Positions 6,641 to 9,338 of a stretch of 9,338 nucleotides of DNA are shown one piece after another. Position 1 is the first letter of the stretch, and each line of letters starts with the position of its first letter. The stretch lies in contig DBFQ01000109.1 of NCBI GenBank assembly GCA_002294665.1, forward strand, positions 1 through 9,338, written 5' to 3'. The translations under genes and the position numbers were made by a program. The notes beneath the pieces are model-generated. The model had not been told where the DNA came from and did not search any database. It saw only the letters and a program-made list of their open reading frames with translations. This DNA is from Candidatus Aminicenantes bacterium UBA876. Its GTDB lineage: Bacteria > Acidobacteriota > Aminicenantia > UBA2199.

Positions 6641-6662
6641 ATCTTCAAGGTACGGAAAAGCC

Positions 6663-7760
6663 ATGGCAAAGAAACTCTTATTGGTTGACGATGAGCAGGT
6701 ATTCCTGGAAGGCTTGCAGGAAGGCCTGTCGAAACACGCGGGAATATTTCAGACCGATATCGCCTATTCCGTTGACGAAGCCATCCGCAAGTGCAAGAAA
6801 ACCCGCTACAATCTCGTTGTCTCCGACATCCGCATGCCCGGCAAAAGCGGACTGGACCTGTTCGTATACTTGCGCAAAAAGCGGTTCAAAGGCGGGTTCA
6901 TCGCCATGACCGCATTCGGGACGGAGGAAGTACTCAAACGGATTCGCCAGCTGGGTGGATTGGATGTGATCATGAAACCCTTCAACCTGGAATGGGTCAC
7001 CCAGAAAATCCTGGATTTCTTTGTCGAAAAAGAGGGCATATCCGGCAACATTGATTCCATTGACATCACCTCCCTGCTGCAGATGATCAACCTGGAGCGC
7101 AAGACCCTGACCGTCAAGATCGATTTGAATGGGTTAAGCGGATATCTGCATTTTCAGACCGGGGAGATCGTCCACGCCGAATTCGAGGATCTGCGCGGAT
7201 TGGAAGCCGCGCAGAGTCTATTGAATTTGAACCGTGGACATTTTTCCCTGCAGGAACCCGTTTCCGGAATTGAGCACAGCATTGACATGCCCTTCATGGT
7301 GCTGCTGATGAATGCCATGAAGGAGATCGATGAAGAAGCCATACAATTATCCCCGGAAGATATCCTTTCGGGGGAAAAGGAGAAGCCAATGAACGTGAAA
7401 CAAATGGAAAAGGCGGTTGAAGTATTGAAGGATGACCTGGGCGACGGAATGCTGACGACCGATATCATCGATGCCAACGACGGTCAGAGCCTGGCCGGCT
7501 GGAACACCCAGGCCAAGGCATCGGCCCTGTTTGCCGAACTGACCTCCCTGATGGACAAAACCCTCAAGGGGGCGGGATTCCCCGCGCTGGGTCGCTATTA
7601 CATCATCGACCTGGTCGATGACAAGATGGTGGTCCTCATCACCATGGGGTCATTCCTCTGGGGCATGCTGCTTGACTCTAAAAAAGCCAAGCTGGGGTTG
7701 TTGCTGAACATCGCCATCCCCAAGGCCATTGACGCGTTCGAAGAAGCCATCGCCGGCTGA
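6663..7760 (+). CDS. Response regulator: REC - DUF4388 (PATAN-like) - Roadblock/LC7
   Basis: 365 aa. REC (about 4-120): LLLVDDEQ, phospho-acceptor Asp55 in VVSDIRMPGKSG, Thr83 and Lys105 in VIMKPF. DUF4388/PATAN (about 130-200): SLLQMINLERKTLTVKI, then LHFQTGEIVHAEF and GHFSL, the usual course of this signalling domain. An acidic linker (about 220-242) leads to a Roadblock/LC7-like domain (about 243-365) with TDIIDANDGQSLAGW and a long C-terminal helix. There is no DNA-binding or enzymatic output, so it should act by protein contacts. Roadblock proteins such as MglB regulate small Ras-like GTPases, but none is encoded in the window. ATG 6663 follows GGAAAAG by a few bases. An in-frame ATG with its own Shine-Dalgarno lies exactly at the start of the Roadblock domain (7389). 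A 64-aa gene follows 10 bases downstream. Confidence 0.92.
   Translation: MAKKLLLVDDEQVFLEGLQEGLSKHAGIFQTDIAYSVDEAIRKCKKTRYNLVVSDIRMPGKSGLDLFVYLRKKRFKGGFIAMTAFGTEEVLKRIRQLGGLDVIMKPFNLEWVTQKILDFFVEKEGISGNIDSIDITSLLQMINLERKTLTVKIDLNGLSGYLHFQTGEIVHAEFEDLRGLEAAQSLLNLNRGHFSLQEPVSGIEHSIDMPFMVLLMNAMKEIDEEAIQLSPEDILSGEKEKPMNVKQMEKAVEVLKDDLGDGMLTTDIIDANDGQSLAGWNTQAKASALFAELTSLMDKTLKGAGFPALGRYYIIDLVDDKMVVLITMGSFLWGMLLDSKKAKLGLLLNIAIPKAIDAFEEAIAG
7379..7391 (+). promoter_or_regulatory. Possible internal translation start for the Roadblock domain
   Basis: GGAG (7379-7382), six bases, then ATG at 7389-7391, in frame with the regulator at codon 243. A product starting here would be the Roadblock domain alone, 123 aa. 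The purine-rich bases also encode the charged linker (GEKEKP), so coding constraint could account for the motif. Confidence 0.35.
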
Positions 7761-7770
7761 GGAGGACAAC

Positions 7771-7965
7771 ATGGCTGCGACATTGGAAAAAATTTACCAG
7801 ATCGTGACGGAGAAAGGCGGATATGACGCACGCATGAGCCTGGCTCAGAAAACCGGGATCCCGCGTACGAAAGCCATCGAAATGGATGATTCGCCCGAGG
7901 TGATCAGCCGCTTCAAAGCCGCGGCGGACGAAATTCTGGGAACCGATATCGACAAATTCATGTAA
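7771..7965 (+). CDS. Small protein of unknown function (64 aa)
   Basis: ATG 7771 follows GGAGG (7761-7765) by 5 bases and the stop of the Roadblock regulator by 10 bases, so the two surely share a transcript. I do not recognise the family. The protein is charged and probably all helical: a first helix MAATLEKIYQIVTEK, a short turn KGGYDA, then SLAQKTGIPRTKAIEM and a last helix VISRFKAAADEIL ending DIDKFM. There is no signal peptide, membrane segment, cysteine pair or DNA-binding motif I can name. Size and position suggest a partner of the upstream regulator or of its Roadblock domain, which is inference. An intact frame, a strong ribosome binding site and coding-like composition argue that the gene is real. 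Confidence 0.8.
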   Translation: MAATLEKIYQIVTEKGGYDARMSLAQKTGIPRTKAIEMDDSPEVISRFKAAADEILGTDIDKFM

Positions 7966-8007
7966 CCCCTGGAATCATGGGCCCATTGCCGCGACCCGTC
8001 CGGCGGA
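7966..8007. other. Convergent gap with a perfect palindrome
   Basis: 42 bases between the ends of the 64-aa gene and the permease gene. It holds the perfect 10-bp palindrome ATGGGCCCAT (7977-7986) but no stem followed by a T-run, so no intrinsic terminator can be called. Confidence 0.4.
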
Positions 8008-8757
8008 TTACTCCCACAGCGGGCGGGCCGCGGAAACGGCCATCAGTACCAGCAGGATCTCCATTCCCAGGCGCAAGAACGGCACCGGTACCCGGTTTCC
8101 CAGGAAAAGCCCCGCCCGGGTTCCCAGAATCACCAGCGGTGAGAGCGCCAACCCCCAGAGGAGCGCGTTCAGGGCTGGAGCTCCGAACATCACGGGAATC
8201 AAGACCACCTGGAAGGGAACAAAAACCAGTGACTGGGCCAGGGTGGTGATCCGCAGCCTGGGATTGGACCATTTGTGCGCCAGGCTCCACAACACAACGG
8301 GGGGGCCACCGATGTTGGCCAGGCCGTTTAAAACACCGGAAACCGCTCCGGCGGAAATCCCCCAGACGGCCGGCACATGTTCCCTTTCCTCCGGGAAAAC
8401 ACCGCGGCGCAGCAGCAACAAACCCAGGATCAACACCGCCACCACGGCTCCGGCAACCCCTTTCCCCGCCTCGGTCAGGTGAAACATCAGCCACAGACCG
8501 AGGGGAAACGTAAGCAGTCCATAAACAACCACCAGCCGCAACCCTTTCCAGGGCACGTGTTCGCGCAAGCTCCAGACCGCCAGTACTTTCTGCACCGCGG
8601 AACCGACCACGCACAGCATCACCGCCTGGGGCAAAGGAAATCCCAATACCAGCAAAGCGGGAACGGCAAACAAGCCGAAACCGAACCCGGCGGCGCTTTG
8701 CAGCACGGCGCCGGTAAACAGCACCGCAGCCGCCCAGATCAGGGCCGGAGTCGTCAA
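8008..8757 (-). CDS. TauE/SafE-family membrane permease
   Basis: 249 aa, strongly hydrophobic, with about seven to eight predicted membrane segments. It has the two-fold internal repeat of the family: GFGFGLFAVPALLVLGFPL in the first half and GVLNGLANIGGPPVVLW in the second, each a glycine-rich loop inside the membrane. Members export sulfite, sulfoacetate or other small organosulfur or carboxylate anions; nothing here fixes the substrate, and many homologues are of unknown use. The start is TTG 8757, which overlaps the rlpA stop as TTGA; GGGAGG (8762-8767) is 4 bases upstream, inside rlpA. The next ATG in frame is too far in to keep the first segment. Co-translation with rlpA is therefore likely, though no functional link is known to me. 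Confidence 0.88.
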   Translation of the reverse strand: MTTPALIWAAAVLFTGAVLQSAAGFGFGLFAVPALLVLGFPLPQAVMLCVVGSAVQKVLAVWSLREHVPWKGLRLVVVYGLLTFPLGLWLMFHLTEAGKGVAGAVVAVLILGLLLLRRGVFPEEREHVPAVWGISAGAVSGVLNGLANIGGPPVVLWSLAHKWSNPRLRITTLAQSLVFVPFQVVLIPVMFGAPALNALLWGLALSPLVILGTRAGLFLGNRVPVPFLRLGMEILLVLMAVSAARPLWE

Positions 8758-9338
8758 AACGCCTCCCGGACGAACGCTTCGATCCCGGCGGCACGCAGGC
8801 GGCGGCAGAGTTCCTCGGCGGAATCCCGCGAAAGCAACGGCGAGAGAACACGGTGCAGGCCGTCATCCTTTTCCACGGAGAACGAGCAATTGAAATGATC
8901 GTGCAAGCGTTGCGCCAATGCCGCCGCGTTTTCGGGCAGTGAAAACGCCCCGGCCTGGACACGCAGCCCCCGTTCAACAGGTGGCGGCAAGGATACAGTG
9001 GCGGATACAGGCTGCAGACGTACCGGTGCGGTACCCGTTTCAGCAATGCCCAGACGCCGGGCGGCGGCATAGGAAAGATCGATGATCCGTCCGGCCACAA
9101 AGGGTCCGCGATCATTGATGCGCACCACAACGGAGCGGTTTTCATCCAACCGCGTTACCCGCACCAGAGTATGAAACGGCAGGGTCTTGTGCGCCGCGGT
9201 CAAGATGTGCATGTCGTAAATCTCGCCGTTGGCTGTGCGGCGGCCGTGAAACTTCTTTCCATACCAGGAGGCAATGCCTTCCATGGCATGGCCCTGCAGG
9301 TCTGGTGCTGACGGCATATCGACCACACGCGGACGGGG
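8754..9338 (-). CDS. rlpA: RlpA, septal ring lytic transglycosylase / DPBB-SPOR protein, 5' end outside the window
   Basis: The 195 codons present stay open to the right edge (P-R-P-R before VVDMPSAP), and no signal peptide or lipobox is seen, so the true start probably lies beyond the window. GTG 9326 or ATG 9317 would give a protein without an export signal. The double-psi beta-barrel has the family motifs GIASWYGKKFHGRRTANGE, LTAAHKTLPF, VVRINDRGPF (with the conserved catalytic Asp) and RIIDLSYAAARRLG. After a short linker comes a SPOR domain from RGLRVQAGAF to the end, which in known proteins binds glycan strands stripped of peptides at the division septum. In Pseudomonas aeruginosa RlpA cleaves such naked glycan. 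It acts in the periplasm, anchored to the outer membrane. The last codons overlap the TauE-family gene. Confidence 0.92.
   Translation of the reverse strand, partial: PRPRVVDMPSAPDLQGHAMEGIASWYGKKFHGRRTANGEIYDMHILTAAHKTLPFHTLVRVTRLDENRSVVVRINDRGPFVAGRIIDLSYAAARRLGIAETGTAPVRLQPVSATVSLPPPVERGLRVQAGAFSLPENAAALAQRLHDHFNCSFSVEKDDGLHRVLSPLLSRDSAEELCRRLRAAGIEAFVREAF

Larger units (their letters stand above)
6509..6662. other. Divergent regulatory region
   Basis: 154 bases between the kinase operon (minus) and the REC-DUF4388-Roadblock gene (plus). It contains a run of eight T on the minus strand next to the kinase start, an 11-bp inverted repeat and two GG-N10-GC elements facing opposite ways, described separately. 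No convincing sigma-70 pair was found in either direction. Confidence 0.6.

Noticed and set aside
6509..6664. N-terminal extension of the histidine kinase to ATG 6664
   Set aside because: The extra 52 residues show no kinase or sensor pattern and would cover the start of the divergent gene, the dyad and both promoter elements.
7977..7986. Perfect palindrome ATGGGCCCAT as a terminator or operator
   Set aside because: It has no loop and no T-run, and a single 10-bp palindrome between convergent genes is within chance.
7958..9145. A 395-codon minus-strand frame across the permease and rlpA genes
   Set aside because: It is a shadow in another frame of two genes with clear family motifs; its translation is rich in Arg, Gly and Pro, as expected from frame-shifted GC-rich DNA.

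Overview
The window reads as chromosomal DNA of a Gram-negative bacterium. RlpA with a SPOR domain, an exported prolyl oligopeptidase, sigma-54 signalling and an ADP-forming acyl-CoA synthetase-type protein would suit an anaerobic or fermentative heterotroph of the Acidobacteriota/Aminicenantes or deltaproteobacterial kind. That placement comes from gene content only and is weak. Genes are moderately GC-rich, intergenic DNA is clearly more AT-rich, and GTG/TTG starts are frequent. No rRNA, tRNA, CRISPR array, insertion sequence or phage gene was seen.

Layout. (1) 1-219, minus: the first 73 codons of a CoA-binding-domain protein that runs off the left edge. (2) 479-2608, plus: a secreted S9A prolyl oligopeptidase with an intact Ser-Asp-His triad. 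The intergenic DNA on both sides carries the same family of phased 9-bp AGTTG repeats, and the 392-base downstream gap also holds several short arrays of different 7-bp repeats. (3) 3001-6508, minus: a tightly packed operon, read right to left, of a soluble PAS histidine kinase, an NtrC-type sigma-54 response regulator and an exported protein with an NADase-type glycan-binding (discoidin-like) domain. The junctions are stop/start overlaps (TTGA and GTGA). (4) 6663-7965, plus and divergent: a REC-DUF4388-Roadblock/LC7 response regulator followed by an unrecognised 64-aa protein. (5) 8008-9338, minus: rlpA (5' end outside the window) overlapping a TauE/SafE-family permease by TTGA.

How it may work together. 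The 154-base divergent region between the kinase operon and the Roadblock regulator holds a sigma-54-type promoter (GG-N10-GC with a perfect TTGCT) just ahead of the Roadblock gene, an 11-bp inverted repeat centred about 96 bases upstream of the predicted start point, and a weaker sigma-54-like element pointing at the kinase operon and overlapping the inverted repeat. The simplest reading is a self-contained circuit. The cytosolic kinase phosphorylates the NtrC-type protein, which binds the dyad, activates the REC-DUF4388-Roadblock gene and perhaps regulates its own operon. The exported glycan-binding protein would be a coupled sensor or effector. This circuit is inference; the domains and overlaps are seen directly.
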